A DNA stretch of 64,000 nucleotides from Branchiostoma floridae (Eukaryota; Chordata; Leptocardii; Amphioxiformes; Branchiostomatidae): positions 19,214,123 through 19,278,122 of the forward strand of contig NC_049989.1 in assembly GCF_000003815.2 (NCBI RefSeq). Direction: 5' to 3'. Below are positions 1 through 13,311 of this stretch, in pieces; the first letter of the stretch is position 1; the number at the start of each line of letters is the position of its first letter. The notes under the pieces were generated by a model, which ran no database searches, was not told the origin of the DNA, and saw only the letters and a program-made list of their open reading frames with translations. The position numbers and the translations under genes were made by a program.

Positions 1-130
1 GTGTGTGTGTATGTATGTGTGTGTGTGCTCATGTGTGTGTCTATCTCTGTGTGTGTGTGTGTGCGTATGTGTGTTTATGTGTGTCTGTGTGTATCTGTGT
101 GCAATGTGCGTGTGTGTTTGCGTATGCATG
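1..130. repeat. (TG)n-rich microsatellite
   Basis: Imperfect TG/GT dinucleotide repeat with occasional A, C or T interruptions, running in from the left edge of the window. It is open in one frame only because of its composition and is not a gene. Confidence 0.9.
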
Positions 131-1876
131 TGCTTGAGCGCGTAATAAGCAGGTTGCTTTCGCGTATAAACGTGCTTTTAGCCTACTTAACACTGATCAA
201 TTATAAAATCACCTTCGGCTATTGGTAGATTAAGGTGAGCTTTTTTCAGATTCCGGCGTTTATATTTTGTTCTAGACTCGCTATTAATACTGTTATTTTA
301 ATTGACGTTTGGATGTTCGATTGCTTTAATTTTAATTTTTTTCTTATAGCATGCACACAACTGCTAAATAACGAAGACACTTAAATGTTTATGCATTTAG
401 GCATATGTGGGCTTAGTGAGTTATTCAAATGAAAAAAAAAAGTACAGAAATACAGAAATGGATTAAATGAGGCGTGTTTGATAATAGATAATTATTCCTT
501 CCAATAAAATTGTATTTAAAAGTACATGGGAAATGCAAGTTGAAGTACATGTACGAACTCTATACATATATATTAATACGAAAAATGGCGATCTTTTATT
601 AAAAAGTCAAAATAAGCAAATTCTCGGACAATACTTACAAACGCATTACCGCGTTTTATTTAAGAACAAGAGTAAGTACGGGCCCTTAAACCACATAGGC
701 ATTACAATCAAAATACGTCATCGCCGCACAGCTTGCCACGAAAGACGGTTTGACCTTCTTTCAATCTTTGCTCGGCTTTGGGGCGCGACCTAAGCAGTGA
801 TTATAAACACAGTCTGACGCATGAGGTATAATACAGTTCAAGGGGTTTGCGCATAGCAAACAGCATACTTTGGATTGTTACTTAGCGTTGCTTAGGTACA
901 TCTTACATCTATACCACAGCGTCCACGACGGGCTTGAGGAATACTAATCATTATTTCTAAAGCACAGTATCTTCGCGCCCTCCAGTTTCAATGGAAGGCG
1001 ATTAAGATTTTCAAACTTCCTTCCTTTAAACGGCTGTTGCCATTTGAAACGGTCGATATCATATCGCTTACGGGTAAATAAACTAACACAGTCTCTACCA
1101 GAATAACTACGCTGGCGGTAAAAGGGAGAGTAATTTTACCAGGGGAGTTTTGCTAACATAGGGTTCGGCCGGCCGCACAGCCGGAGGGAGAACATGAACC
1201 TTACCAAGGACTGCCTCCCATAGCCTGGGTGCCATTTAAGTACGGTGCCGCGGGCCTGTCCTAGGGCAGTGAGTGCCCCGGTAGAAATAGGGAGTAAATG
1301 AACTTTATTGCACGACATTTTTTACATGGTACAATGTAAGGCAACAGTAATAGATCAATTTATACAATGACACGGAAATGTGAACATAAATGGCGAGTTG
1401 ACGTAGTGCAATATACAAGTTAAACGATTAGGTCTGCTGTACAATACATACTCTCTTTTTTAGAGCATTGCTTATATATTAGCCTAAGTACGTGGATATG
1501 CAGTCTGGACATAACATGAGTAGATTGAAAATACATATGTTTGTCTTTGGCAAGGGTGTACTAGATTTACATGTGATCATGTCAAATTTCCCTTCGCCGA
1601 ATACTACGATCCTCGTACCTCCGAAGGAAAGCCTTGGGGAGGCTACGGTTTCTAGTCTACACATGTATCTGGAAAATGTGCTGCAGGTCATTTTTGGTAA
1701 TCGGCCTTGCCCTGCTAGCCCCGCCCCGACTCATGGGTCACAGGCTGATGCGAGCGTTGCCACTGCATGCGCTCCCGGCCATTTTCGCTCGGCTAGGCGG
1801 TGATTTTCTCCGTCCTCTCTGCTTTACAAGGTCGCGGTTTACGTGTCCTCGTGTCACGTAGTTTCGGGTCCCAACC
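131..1876. other. intergenic, no gene recognised
   Basis: A-T rich at first, then mixed composition. The short open frames show no recognisable domain, signal peptide or convincing splice pairs. Nothing is called here. Confidence 0.5.
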
Positions 1877-2100
1877 TAGCCTCTATAGCAGGCTCTCTGG
1901 GGCCTTTTTTTGGCTCATAATACACTTTTGCTGGCCATTTCTATCATTTCTATTTGTACTCGGTCGCAGGCAAGCCTTTTCTGATTGCCGGCTTCCAATC
2001 AGAAAAGGCCAGCAATCAGCGACCGAGTACAAATAGAAATGGCCAGTAAAAGTGTATTATGAGCCCAAAAAGGCACCAGAGAGCCTGCTATGGAGGCTAG
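1877..2100. repeat. long foldback (inverted repeat) element
   Basis: The left arm (about 1877-1987) is nearly the reverse complement of the right arm (about 1996-2100), leaving an 8-base loop CCGGCTTC. Matching landmarks are the outer stretch with TAGCAGGCTCTCTGG, the middle stretch with TGTACTCGGTCGC and the inner CTGATTG/CAATCAG. The arms carry a few mismatches and a small indel near 1947. Transcribed RNA would form a hairpin of about 100 bp. It looks like a foldback MITE or a very short inverted duplication; no transposase is present. Confidence 0.85.
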
Positions 2101-2365
2101 TCCCAACCCACGTGCACTCGCTGCGGATACCAAGTCCTGTCCCGCCACCGCATGTTGTTAGACTTTAGAACCAATAGACTAGTGTAAATGACACACTCGA
2201 CTCAACATGTTGACTTTTTCGTATCTATAGATATCTATTACGTCTGTTTAAATGTACTGTAATTAAACTGCTATAGACCTTGCAGAAGTCGTGGATACCA
2301 AGTTCTGTCTCACTCAGGATGAGCCCGCCGCCGCTAATCTCCAAGCAGATCCTACGATGGCATTG

Positions 2366-2970
2366 GATACAGTTAACGCAGAAATGTTCGCGGTGGTTTT
2401 ATGTTCGCGGTTTTTGCGAAACAGTCTTACCGCGAACTTGAAAGCACAGCGAACTTCAACATTTTTCCAGTACAGTATGTGACTGCAGTGTATTGGCACG
2501 ACCGCGAAATTAAAACCACCGCGAACACTCCACTTTCCCGCTAACGCGAAATTGAGTCCCCGCGAACTTAAATGCATTTACGTACTAAACTGGCCAAGGA
2601 GTGCAGTCAGCCAAGAGGTGTACATTTCTAGCCCAGCTTCGCTCCTCTGCCAGCTTTTGATGCTATCTTATGCTACCGTAGGATCTGCTTGGAGATTACG
2701 TCACCGCATGGTGCACGTGTAGGACATGTCAGGCTCCGAGTGACGGACGGTCGATGCCATACTGTAAATGTATTTAATTTCGCGGGGATTTAATTTCGCG
2801 GTAGTGGGAAAAAGGACTTTTCGCGGTGAATTTGAGTTCGCGGTAACACCACTGCAGTCTAATGCCATAGTAGAAAAATGTTCGCGGTGGTTTTAAATTC
2901 GCGGTGAAGTGGTCGTCGCGAAAACCGCGAACATTATCCACCGCGAACATTTCTGCATTTACAGTATCAC
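2366..2970. repeat. pair of inverted TTCGCGGT-type MITEs
   Basis: Two units of about 210 bp (2366-2590 and 2761-2970) are both built from repeated TTCGCGGT or ACCGCGAA words. The second unit has terminal inverted repeats TACTGTAAATG...GCATTTACAGTA. The pair is flanked by an outer inverted repeat: CAAGCAGATCCTACG near 2340 and CGTAGGATCTGCTTG near 2677. There is no coding capacity. This is a nonautonomous repeat, possibly one element inserted into a copy of itself. Confidence 0.7.
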
Positions 2971-3856
2971 TTATACCCCCTTTCCACTAGGACGGCGCTC
3001 TCGTCGCGCTCTCTCTGCGACCTCAAATTTTACATATCTCTCAAGGAATTGTATAGAAAAGAAACGATTTTTTTTACACTTTGTGTGTCTTGCTGTCCTC
3101 TCCGTCACACTTTCACATGATTGTATGACACAACCAGTATGAAACCAAAGGTTACACATATCCTATAGGTCGCAGTAAGAGCGCATCGCGATCGCCGTCT
3201 AGTTCAAAGAGGGGCCCTGCCGGTCGTTCTGTACGAGCGCAGTGGTAGGCAAAAAGCAGGTGTTTGGCAAAAGATTGATTTACAAATTGATTTGATCTGC
3301 TACTTTAAATAACAATTTCTAAACCAATCCACTGACGTCCTGATAAGCACCAGCTGTCGATACCCCGGATATAAACAACAACTGTGATCATTCGTATATG
3401 CTATATAAGACATATAAGACAACAGAACCCGCCACATGTGCGAACATGAGCGGGTCAAACCATTCCGGTAAAAATAGGGGTAGGGAATCTCCCGAGCAGC
3501 CCTCGTAACCCCTGCTTCGCCTATTGGGTCAGTTAGTCCTCACTCATAGTGAGCCATTGGGCTGGTCTCAATCATGATGTTTCTGACCTAGGGCGAAGAT
3601 ATACTGTTACAGTTACATGCATGTAACCCGTAACCTTGAGTGGCCTTTAGGTCTTGTTACGTGGTGACCATTAAGTAAAAAAAAATATAGTCAGTGATGG
3701 TCTCTGCAGCACTTGGGACCCCGCTTTGCCTCACAAAGGACACTAACTTTTCCTATATGATGTTGTCTCGCCATTGGGAACTATGCAAACATATATAGTT
3801 AAGTGACTTTTGCACACGGTCCTTATAAGTTAGTGCTTCAACCAGTTTTCTAGTTA
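2971..3856. other. intergenic, no gene recognised
   Basis: No open frame with a recognisable domain. The right part (about 3440-3856) may belong to the 5' remnant of the retrotransposon that follows, but no reverse-transcriptase core motif is visible in it. Confidence 0.4.
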
Positions 3857-4537
3857 TTGGGGTCTACCCAAGCTTCCAAGACAAAGTTTATGCACTTAAA
3901 TCCAACAACTCCTAGTTTACTTTTAACATCTGATGGCAGCTCCATAGAGCGGGTTTCCGACTTCAAATACTTAGGTGGTTTCACCGATAGTCTTCACGAT
4001 ATGAATGTTAGGATAGCCTTGGCATGGAGTGCCCTTCACCCATTGCACAGAGTTTGGAAATCCCCCATCAGAAAACAAACCAAGACAAAACTCTTTCAGA
4101 CATGTATTGAAACAATTCTGTTGTACGGATCTGAATCTTGGCTTATGTCTAAGACACATTCCCAAAAACTCAATGGCACATATACAAGGATGCTTCGTCT
4201 AGTCTATAACTGTCCATGGTGGAAACATACTACAAACAAACAATTGTACGGACCACTACCAAAAGTCTCTACAAAAGTGAAACAGCGACGGCTGTGCCTT
4301 GCGGGTCACGTGGCACGAGCCAACGAACCAGCTGGTAGATTATTGTTGTGGTCCCCCGACACTAAGAGAAGAGTCGGTCGTCCAAGCTCAACCCTCAAGA
4401 AGCTCATTGAGGAAGAAACAGGTCTGGAGGGGAAAGGTCTTCTTACGGCGATGAAGGACAGGCAATTCTGGAAGGCCAACTTCGTTTGCATCACCTCTCA
4501 AGAGGATGACAAATGATGATGATGATGGGGTCTACTG
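3857..4537 (+). mobile_element. 5'-truncated non-LTR retrotransposon, RT C-terminal region
   Basis: An open frame of about 219 codons matches the region downstream of the reverse-transcriptase palm in RTE/CR1-like elements. In order it has a DFKYLGG motif, LLYGSESW, a RMLR segment, a TNKQLYG segment and a basic GHVARANEP...RRVGRP tail. This is the usual thumb and linker C-terminus of such polyproteins. The catalytic FADD box and the endonuclease are missing, so the copy is dead. The frame ends in TGATGATGATGATG, a short trinucleotide tail like those closing RTE-clade elements. The listed start is only the first open codon. Confidence 0.75.
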
Positions 4538-5636
4538 AAAGTGCAAATAGGAAAGAAAAGGAACGGAAAGGAACGAAAAAGGAAAGTACCGAAAGTACGA
4601 TTAAACTATACTGAAGCATCGTAAAAATATGTGACTATGAAGGACTTAGTTAAGCAGGGGAACGCTACAGCAGACCTGGAGTAGTTTCTTGTTATAGTTT
4701 GTACGTTTCCTAACGTATAACATCAATTAGATGTCCATGATATTGCGGAATATGTATTGATTCGTAGATACTATTATAAGTCATAAAGTTCTTAGGAATT
4801 TGATGACAAAAACCAGTCTGGCCAGCCCTAAAACGTTGCAATTTCAAAAAGGGAATACATCAATGCCCACGCGTAACGTTTAATCAACGGTTCCACATCC
4901 AAGTGCATGACTTGATTGCTATCAATGGAAAAACAGGTCACTAATGCAGGACATTTTATCTCAGTCTCTGCACATAACAATGTGCCAAATGTAAAGATTC
5001 AATCAGTGTAATTCGGAATAGTGAATATATCAATGTCCACGCGTATAATCAACGGTTCGATCAAGTGCATGGCTTGATATATATATAAATGGAACACAGG
5101 TCACTAATGAAGGACGTCTCATTTCTCCGCACATGAGGTGTGTAAGGTCTAGACTCAATCAGTGCTACAATCTTCTGCAGAGTCAAGTAACTGGGGAGAG
5201 GCGCCTTTCACCAGGGAGGGGTGGGGGTGGCAGTATCTGGGATATGTAGCCTGGTATGCAATGAAAGTGACTTGATATTTTGGTTGAAGTGGACTCATGC
5301 ATCACATCATATAACTTTTCCACTTCTTTTCATGCAAATCTGTAATTGTAAAATGAATATTTTTAAACTGACGTAGAGATTTTGTTAACAAGTATGACCG
5401 CCCAATTTTTGTATTGGGGTAGTACAGTACCCGTCTCATGAGCTTTTCGCATTTGCCATCTATGAGAGAATATGACTATCTTCAAGACTACCTACATGAT
5501 CCACCATTCTGTGTTTAGCACGCACCCCTTCCATTACGTTGTACATTTCCGATCGAGATCAGTACACACAATCCTTTTTACGGCCATCACAAATTGCATT
5601 AGCAATAGGCACTTTCTCCCCGCGGCCTTGCACATT
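4538..5636. other. intergenic with imperfect ~175-bp tandem duplication
   Basis: No gene seen. Two imperfect copies of a segment lie at about 4850-5010 and 5030-5170. They share ATCAATG(C/T)CCACGCGTA, AATCAACGGTT, AGTGCATG(A/G)CTTGAT and ACAGGTCACTAATG in the same order. The rest is unremarkable A-T rich sequence. Confidence 0.5.
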
Positions 5637-6985
5637 TAGAAACTAGAGTTCCACGAACACATACCTTTGCCAAATAAACTAGGTCTGTTATGTAGAGTGG
5701 TGTCTGTAGACAAATGCATTACTCATTTCATTTTGTTTTATAATTATATGCTTGGAGTTGGTTTGTAAAATTTCGGCATTAATTGTGCAAATTTGGTCCC
5801 AATTTACAATTAATCAATATCAAATTGTATCAAGCATTGCTTAAGCTATCAGCATACCAAGCTATCAGCATACCAAGGATCAATTTCTTGACTTATTCTC
5901 TTTCAAAGTCTTTAAATACACCCCTTATACTCTCTTTCCTCTTTCTCAGTTACATGTGTGACAACGTTGAAACTACTATAATGGAATGCAGTGGATTTAT
6001 GAACTTTTCATAATCAATTATGCAAATTAACTGTTAATTTGCATAATAAGTATCACATTGTGTAAGTCTTCACTTAGGCTATCTACATGCCAAAAATCGT
6101 GACGATCCGTCAACACGTTCATATTTTCTCATTAATTATGCAAATGAGGTCGTCATTTGCATGATTAATATGTATTGCCATTTCTCTCCTCTCAGCTACA
6201 TATGTGACAAGTTTCAAAGTCCTATCATGGAATGTAGTGGATTTATAAAATGTCCTCATTAATTATGCAAATTATCTGTTGATTTGCATAATTGGTATCT
6301 CATTATGTAGGTCTTCACTTACGCTACCTACATACCAAAAAACATGATGATCCGGTAACATGTTCAAATTTTCTCATTAATTATGCAAATGAGGTCATCA
6401 TTTGCATAATTGATATCTATTGACATTTCTCTCCTTCTCAGCTACATATGTGACAAGTTTGAAAGTCCTATCATGGAATGCAGTTGATTTATAAACTTTC
6501 CTCATTATTTATGCAAATTAGCTGTTGATTTACATAATTAGTATTCAATTATGTAAGTCAACACTCATTCTATCTACATACCAAAAATCATGAAGATCCG
6601 TCAACACGTTGCAGAGTTATTCTCGTCCAAAGTTTGAAAGGAAACCGGCGCCTGCAGTACCAAAAAAGCCGCTAGGGGGCCCAAACTCACAGCACATACT
6701 CTCTGCCCCGTGGGCTATCTACCACCCATAAATCATGACCACGGCATGTCCAGAACACGAGATATAAAAAATTGAGTTTCCGCTGCAGTACCTTAGCAAG
6801 CCGCTAGGGGGCCCATTATCGAACTTGACCTTCGTTTTCCCGAACCCTACCCACCTACCAAATATTATCGGGATTCATCCAAGACTTCTTGAGTTATGCT
6901 GTTAACACACACACAGACACACACACAGACACACACACAGACTCACAAGCCCAAAACATAACCTTAGCCATTCTGGCAAAGGTAA
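5637..6985. repeat. ATTAATTATGCAAAT-rich nonautonomous repeat
   Basis: Repeats ATTAATTATGCAAAT(G/T) blocks several times, with segments such as TCTCAGCTACATATGTGACA recurring at about 210-bp spacing. The left edge reads GAGTTCCACGAACACATACC followed by TTTGCCAAA. The right edge has TGGCAAAGGTAA after a (CACACAGA)n stretch. Relatives occur at 24290-24850, 37135-37600, 40180-40900 and, inverted, 42738-44345. It is a dispersed family without coding capacity; superfamily unknown. Confidence 0.65.
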
Positions 6986-7426
6986 AAAGGTAATTATAAC
7001 GCAATACCTCTGACCTGGCGCGCAGCAACAGATAATTACATGCTAAAGCTCCGAACAAGCCTTGCCAGATTGTCGGCTTTCATCGCTTGGGCTCGGTTAA
7101 AGGAAATTCATGACAGCCACCGGGTGATCTCAAAATTACATCCTAATTATGATCCGTTTTAGATAAAAGAAATAATCCTTTAGTACATTAATATAAATAA
7201 TACAAAGAAAAATGTATTGATTTTAGGCCAATGAAGCCACCGTGAGCATGTCAAGTGTTAACGTTATGCTGATTACATTTAACAAAATCAACTCTAGACT
7301 AGTAGTGGACTACTACTAACTCTAGGCATAAAATTGCCAATAGTACAGCGCTGTTGTCCACATAGATTCCATTTTAAATGTAGGCGTTTTAGTATATTTA
7401 ACTTAAATTTGTATATTTCACCCCCT

Positions 7427-7477
<51 letters not shown>

Positions 7478-7594
7478 GAGACAGAAATATTTCCATTTCT
7501 CTAATTGAGTTGCTTGAATTAACTGTCTAGTCTTGACATATATAATCATATATATCATTTACCTGTTGCAGCTGTCTAAAAAATAAATCCCAAC
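6986..7594. other. upstream region of the transporter gene
   Basis: A-T rich, with a GA microsatellite at about 7436-7478. A possible splice acceptor (TTTACCTGTTGCAG) ends at 7572, 22 bases before the ATG at 7595, so a noncoding first exon further left is likely. No promoter is assigned. Confidence 0.4.
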
Positions 7595-10500
7595 ATGAAT
7601 GACAAGAGGAAAGTACTCAAGCGGCAGTCTAGCACAGCTGCCGCTGACGTGGACGCCATATGCGCTCCTGCCACGCCTAAACACACCGGCATCTCAGAGC
7701 GACAACCGAGCACGCCTAAACATGCCCCCATTCCAGAGAGACAACCAAGTCTTGCCGAGAGAAACAAGAGGAGACTACTCAAGCGACAGTCGAGCACAGC
7801 TTCGGCTGACGTGGACGCCATATGCGCCCCAAGCACGCCTAAACACATCGCCATTCCTGTCCAACAACCAACGATTGCCGAGAGCAAAAAACATGTGCAG
7901 TACCTCGAACATCCGCCAGATGGCGGTTGGGGCTGGCTGGTTGTGCTCAGCAGCTTCCTGATGCACATCGTCGTCATCGCGTCCATCAAGTCGTTCGGTG
8001 TGTTCTACCCCGTGTTTAAAGAAGAGTTTAACGAAGGTGCTGGGGACACAGCTTTCATCCAATCAACATTGGTGGGGATGACGCTGATATGTTGTAAGTA
8101 TGAACACTTATGTCTAGATAGCCATAAAGCCAATGAAAGCCAGACCTGGTGCAATGGCTGGTGCATTGAAGCCCATAGAAACATCCACAAATTGTAATTG
8201 TTTGGAGGAACTCATGTTTGTTATGCATTATGTAAGAGTGCAATGTGAATGCCAACAAAAATATGCAGATTCTTTATCAGTGATATTCGCTTGAACTGTT
8301 AATAGTTTTTTCGGGGGCTCAATCAAACTTTATTTTCTAAGATGTTAACCAACAATTTGACGGGATTTGAGAGTACGTATATTTGCACTTGTATGATTTC
8401 TATGTAAACAAGACTAATAATTATGCCCTCAGGCCGCAAATCGTGTTGCCAGAGGAAGAAATTATCATTAAAATGTGTTGATGTGAGATGAATACGTGAG
8501 TACTGACTACGTTTGTTTGTTTTGTTTCAGCTCCTATCGCCTGTGCCCTGAGCAAGCTGACCAGTTGCCGCCTGATGGTCACCACAGGCGCGGTGCTGGC
8601 GGCTGTCGGGCTCATCATCAGCTCGTTCGCCCAGAGTGTGACGTACCTGCTATTCAGCCTCGGAATTGTCACAGGTAAAGACCGTATAGTATTCGTTTAC
8701 ATTGGATCATGATCTAGAATATGATCCAGGGCAGTACGACTTATTAGGAAGCAATCGTATGCAATTTAAGAATCTGTGTAGCTATAAAGGTTGTTTAACT
8801 CCTAAATCTTTACGGCCTGGTGTCCAATCTTCAAGCAGGGGTTCGGCTTCAATTGTTTTAGCAAAAATTATGAATATTTAATCATAAATGTAACATAAGG
8901 TTATATAGGACGTTGAGGATATGGGAAACCAAGTGTGGCATTGCAAACTAAAATTGTAACCTCATTATTTAAACCAAAATTAGTAAATTTGGTACAATGT
9001 CTGTCAGAAACCTGTTGCCATAAAATAATCACAAACTTATAGTTTGTAGATATCGTAGAATTGTTGCCAACAATATTTTAGGAAAAGTCACCAAGTTTCG
9101 TAGTCCTAGCACACGTCTTTCGGCAGTTATGTGACGACAAGGTTGGTGCTGGCACTTTTGCCCGACAAAGAAACAACAACAGAAACTTTTCTTTATATCT
9201 ATTTCCAGGCTTCGCCATGTCGTTGATGTACTCGCCATGTCTGACCATGGTGGGGCGTTACTTTGACAAGAAGCGGGCCACAGCGAACGGGATAGGCTTG
9301 TCAGGAAACGGGGTGGGGATGTTCGCCCTGTCACCTCTGTATCAGGTTCTGATAGACGAGTATAGTTATCATGGGGCGCTGCTTGTGATCGCTGCTATCA
9401 CCCTTCATGGGTGTGTATGTGGGGCTTTACTCCGGCCTATACGTCTCAGAGAAGACCTGGAACAGCAGGCTTTGTTGTCCAAAAATCATAGAAACCATCC
9501 TAACGACCCTCAGTCAGGTTGCAACAAGTGTGTCTCATCTACTCGTAAGGTGTTGGAGATTTTCGACGTGTCGCTTTTGACGGACGTCGCTTTTGCTCTG
9601 TTCCTAGTCTCTCATTTCGGCACCATGCTTGGTTACTCCATTGTATTTGTCCACATGGCAAAACACGCTCAAAACATCGGAGTTGGTAAAACCGAGGCGT
9701 CGTTTTTAATTTCGGTCATGGGCATTAGCGAGTTCATATTCCGCCTGATTGCAGGCTGGTTTGCCGATCTGGGGATCATCAGTAGACTTAACGTCTACAT
9801 GATCGGAGCTGCAGGGGTGGGGTTGTGTAATTTGTTCGTGCCCTTCTGTCGGTCCTATGCCTCGCTCATTGTGTACATGGCGTTCTACGGCCTGTCCTCC
9901 GGAGTGTTCCACTCCCTGATAGCCGTGCTGGTGAGAGAGTACACCGGAGTCGCCCGACTCTTCAACGGCATAGGATGGACCTTGCTGGCGGGAGGGACAG
10001 CCTATCTGCTGGGGTCACCAATCGCAGGTATCATCATTTGTTTTATTTACTTTAAATAAAAGTCTGTTTGGCTTGTTTTGTACCAAACTGGTAATATGTA
10101 GTCATGGGATTATACTAGAATCCTCTATTGGAAAGACGAAGCAGTTTCCTTTACGTTAAAGTAAAATGTATGCGTTCTCTGTACATGCATAGGGACTACT
10201 TTAAAGCAAATGTAAACTACATTGTATGTGCAAAGGTTTCTTCTGTACGCTTAAGGCATAATGCAGGTCTTAGAGAAACACTGCAAACGTCCTGCCTTTT
10301 AGCACACTTGAAGCTTGCTTAAAGGTTTCTTCTTTGAGATCATGCCACAATTAATGCAACTGAATCATCTTAAGATAGTAAATGCAGTTTTCCCGTCAGC
10401 ATAGAACTGCTACCACTAACATATGGATTTTTCAAGAAGTCTTTCTTGACTACTTGTTGATCTTGCCTCAGTGGACTTAAAAAGTATATTTAGATACATT

Positions 10501-11059
10501 AGTTGATAAATAGTATATTTGAATACATTAGGACATGTGACAGCCCCTGGATGGTATACAGATGAAAATCATATTAAAGAAAGCCTAGATGCTAGAAATC
10601 CCTTCAATGATTGCAACATTTTCATCCCATACCATGCACTCTGCATTAAGTTGATTATCCTTATAGAACTGTATTTCTATAGGGCCACACTAGGGTAAGA
10701 CCTTTGAGTTTGTCCCTAGACGTCATGCTCCACTCGCGGTTTTGTCTAGCAAAACGTAGATGTATCAGTAGATGCTATGCTTTATACCTTATACAATTAT
10801 TGCGCAATCAAGTTACAGATCTTGCCTCTCTGCAGGCTGGCTGTACGATGCTACGGGAAACTACAACGTCTCCTTCTTCTCCGCCGGCTCCATCATCGTC
10901 ACCTCCCTCAGCCTCCTCTGCATAAAGAAACCCAGCAACCCTGACGGGACGGCCTCACACGACGACACTCCATCAGCAGATAACAACATAAGTATTGTCG
11001 ATAGAGATGGTCATATTGAAGATTCACCCACTCGCGTAGAGCAGGAAACAACTCTGTAG
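7595..11059 (+). CDS. monocarboxylate transporter-like protein (SLC16 family, MFS)
   Basis: The reconstructed gene has four coding exons: 7595-8093, 8531-8674, 9209-10027 and 10836-11059 (stop TAG). All have GT-AG borders, all introns are phase 1, and the protein is 561 residues. The family moves monocarboxylates or related solutes across membranes, usually with protons, through 12 transmembrane helices. Support: the SLC16 signature DGGWGW at residues 109-114 before helix 1, and YFDKKRATANG at about 232-242, matching the second SLC16 motif before helix 5. The large central loop (about residues 285-335) and hydrophilic C-tail also fit. The N-terminal cytoplasmic tail of about 105 residues is unusual: it holds two copies (residues 8-39 and 62-93) of a block starting LKRQSSTA and containing DVDAICAP. 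The substrate cannot be told. A 5'-truncated duplicate lies at 29729-31002. Confidence 0.9.
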
Positions 11060-13261
11060 TTTTTACCATTGAGGAGGACCCCTTTTCACATGTCAGGCCT
11101 TGTAAATGCTGTTAAAAGACCGTTAATAGAACAGTTCTTCAATCAGTGACTCTTGAAAACATGTGAAACAAGTACCTCCAAATTTTCGGCTTCCGCTCAG
11201 TACGTCTTGATCACAGAATAGCCAAGTCTCACGAGATCACGAGACCAGGCCCGAGATTTGCGTGGATCACCCAACCCCCCACCTTCCAATCCCCCTTCCC
11301 CGGCCTCCTTACGGATTAGGGGGAGGTAGGACTTGGGCAGCTCCCAGCCATCATTGCGGTTCAGTTTGGCGCCTTCCAACACGTTTTCAAGAGTCAGAGA
11401 TTGAAAAACTATTCCTCTGACTTACTCGTACGTCGCTGATGAACATCTTCAGGTATGTTGAGCAACCGACATTGGATCTGTATGACCTGGGACTTGATGA
11501 ATGGGACATGGTCGCTGATATATGTGCTATCTGAAAGACAACAAAACATACAAATGGCTTCCATGAAATTCGTCCGAAGTACTTATGAAATATCTTGTCG
11601 CTAAACGGTTGCTGCCCCAGTGAAAATGTGGTAAAACCTCCGTGCGTAAAATGATAATGTTTGTATTATATTGCGTTGTGTTATATTGTATTTGTTGTGT
11701 TGTAATGTTTCGTTAGCTTGTTTAAATACTGGCTCAAGTGCTCATTATTAGTACAAGATCAATAATGTAACGATAATGTCTAGCAACTGGAGGTTAAGTA
11801 CAAAAGAAACATGCGGTATGAACAACATGACCTTATTCTGGATCAAATTTGAATTGTTCTTGCCTACAGAAAACTTGACAAAGACCGAAGCTTTTATTCT
11901 AAATGTCGGTATGTTCAACGTTTGTGCTGGAAATTACAATTAATTTCCAGAATGATTTTACCAACACGAATGAACTTTCAGGTTCACATGCCTTTACCTC
12001 ACCCCCTTTAAAGACGATGATGCAACGTTGTCTAAACAGCCATTATTTAGTCCACGCTGTCCCCATACATAACCGTGTATGTCAGTTATAGGAAATGAAG
12101 GTGAAAGCAGAGAGTAATTGTTGTGTAAACAGACAGAAATTAGTGATATTGTATCATGCCATGTGAATGCTGCTGAGCTGTTATATTGAGGCCACACGTG
12201 CGAATATTTTAGTCAATTTAAAAAAGGAACGAGTAGTTTTTCTTTCATTTTGTGGTAGGGTTTTTGTTATCGATTACTGCCAGGCAGGTTGCTATACCCA
12301 TGACTTAGACTTAGACCATGACTTTGTAATAATTTAATTTTTTATCATTTGTCAAAACACAATGAATGACTTATCTCTTCTTTTGTGGTTTTAATGGTAA
12401 ACAGCACTTTTAAAGATATTTTCTACACATTTTCCATTTATTTATTTATTTGTTTACCTTCTATTATGATACCTTTTATTGTTTTCCATTTGCATAGAAT
12501 ATCAAACTTCCTTTGGAGGTGTGAACATGGTTTAACTTTTATCTATCTATCTAATTGTAAAATTTCGTTATTGTATGAGATAAAATTTTAAGGTGGCTTT
12601 GCTGTGGTCAAAAATTTATTTCACATTCTACAGAACATGTTGTATATAAGTGCAATTACTTTTCGTCTAAACGATTTGCTACAGAGGAATTATCACCATG
12701 AATCCTTAGAGCTTTATACTGTCCAAAGTATGATGTACAGCGTGTTGAACTATGCTATACTTGTTGATCATTTTGCGACCGCGAGGACATGGAAATTGTT
12801 ATTTCCGTCGGTCGTTTGGAACTTTGGTGTATTTGTAAGGAATACCTGTATCAATGATTTTGTAAGTGAGAAACTTGTGCTTCCTAGGCCTGTAGTTGTT
12901 AAGTATCTGTCAGTTTTGTTCTCCGGTTGAAGTTCGAAGGTGTGCAACCAAAATTGGGTCTAAACAACATATGACTCCAAAACTGAATATGATTCATGAT
13001 GTGCATGTATAAGTATAATTTGAAAGTTAGCAAAGCAAGCAAAACAACAACAAAAAATGTCTAAAAGATTAAATCCGTTGAAGCTATTAATTTTCTGGTT
13101 GTTCCATTTTGGTTGCACAATATTTCGGTTACCACATCTCAGTAGAAAAGCAGTATACGTGTGATTCGTGCGTCTCTTCTGACAGAAGCTGCTGGAAAAC
13201 TTGTTGCATTTTGTGGGGAACTATTGAAAAATGTGAGTTGGTGACGTTTAATGCAGTAGTG
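11060..13261. other. 3' flank of transporter, part of segmental duplication
   Basis: Contains the transporter 3' UTR and downstream DNA. Most of it aligns with 31003-32465 and then 35002-35380 in the second copy, for example around 11175-11530 versus 31100-31400 and 12880-13000 versus 35025-35130. No further gene is seen; the open frames present are not conserved between the copies. Confidence 0.6.
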
Positions 13262-13311
13262 GTACTTTATTATATTTCAGCCATACCATAGGTATGGTGA
13301 AATATATTGTT

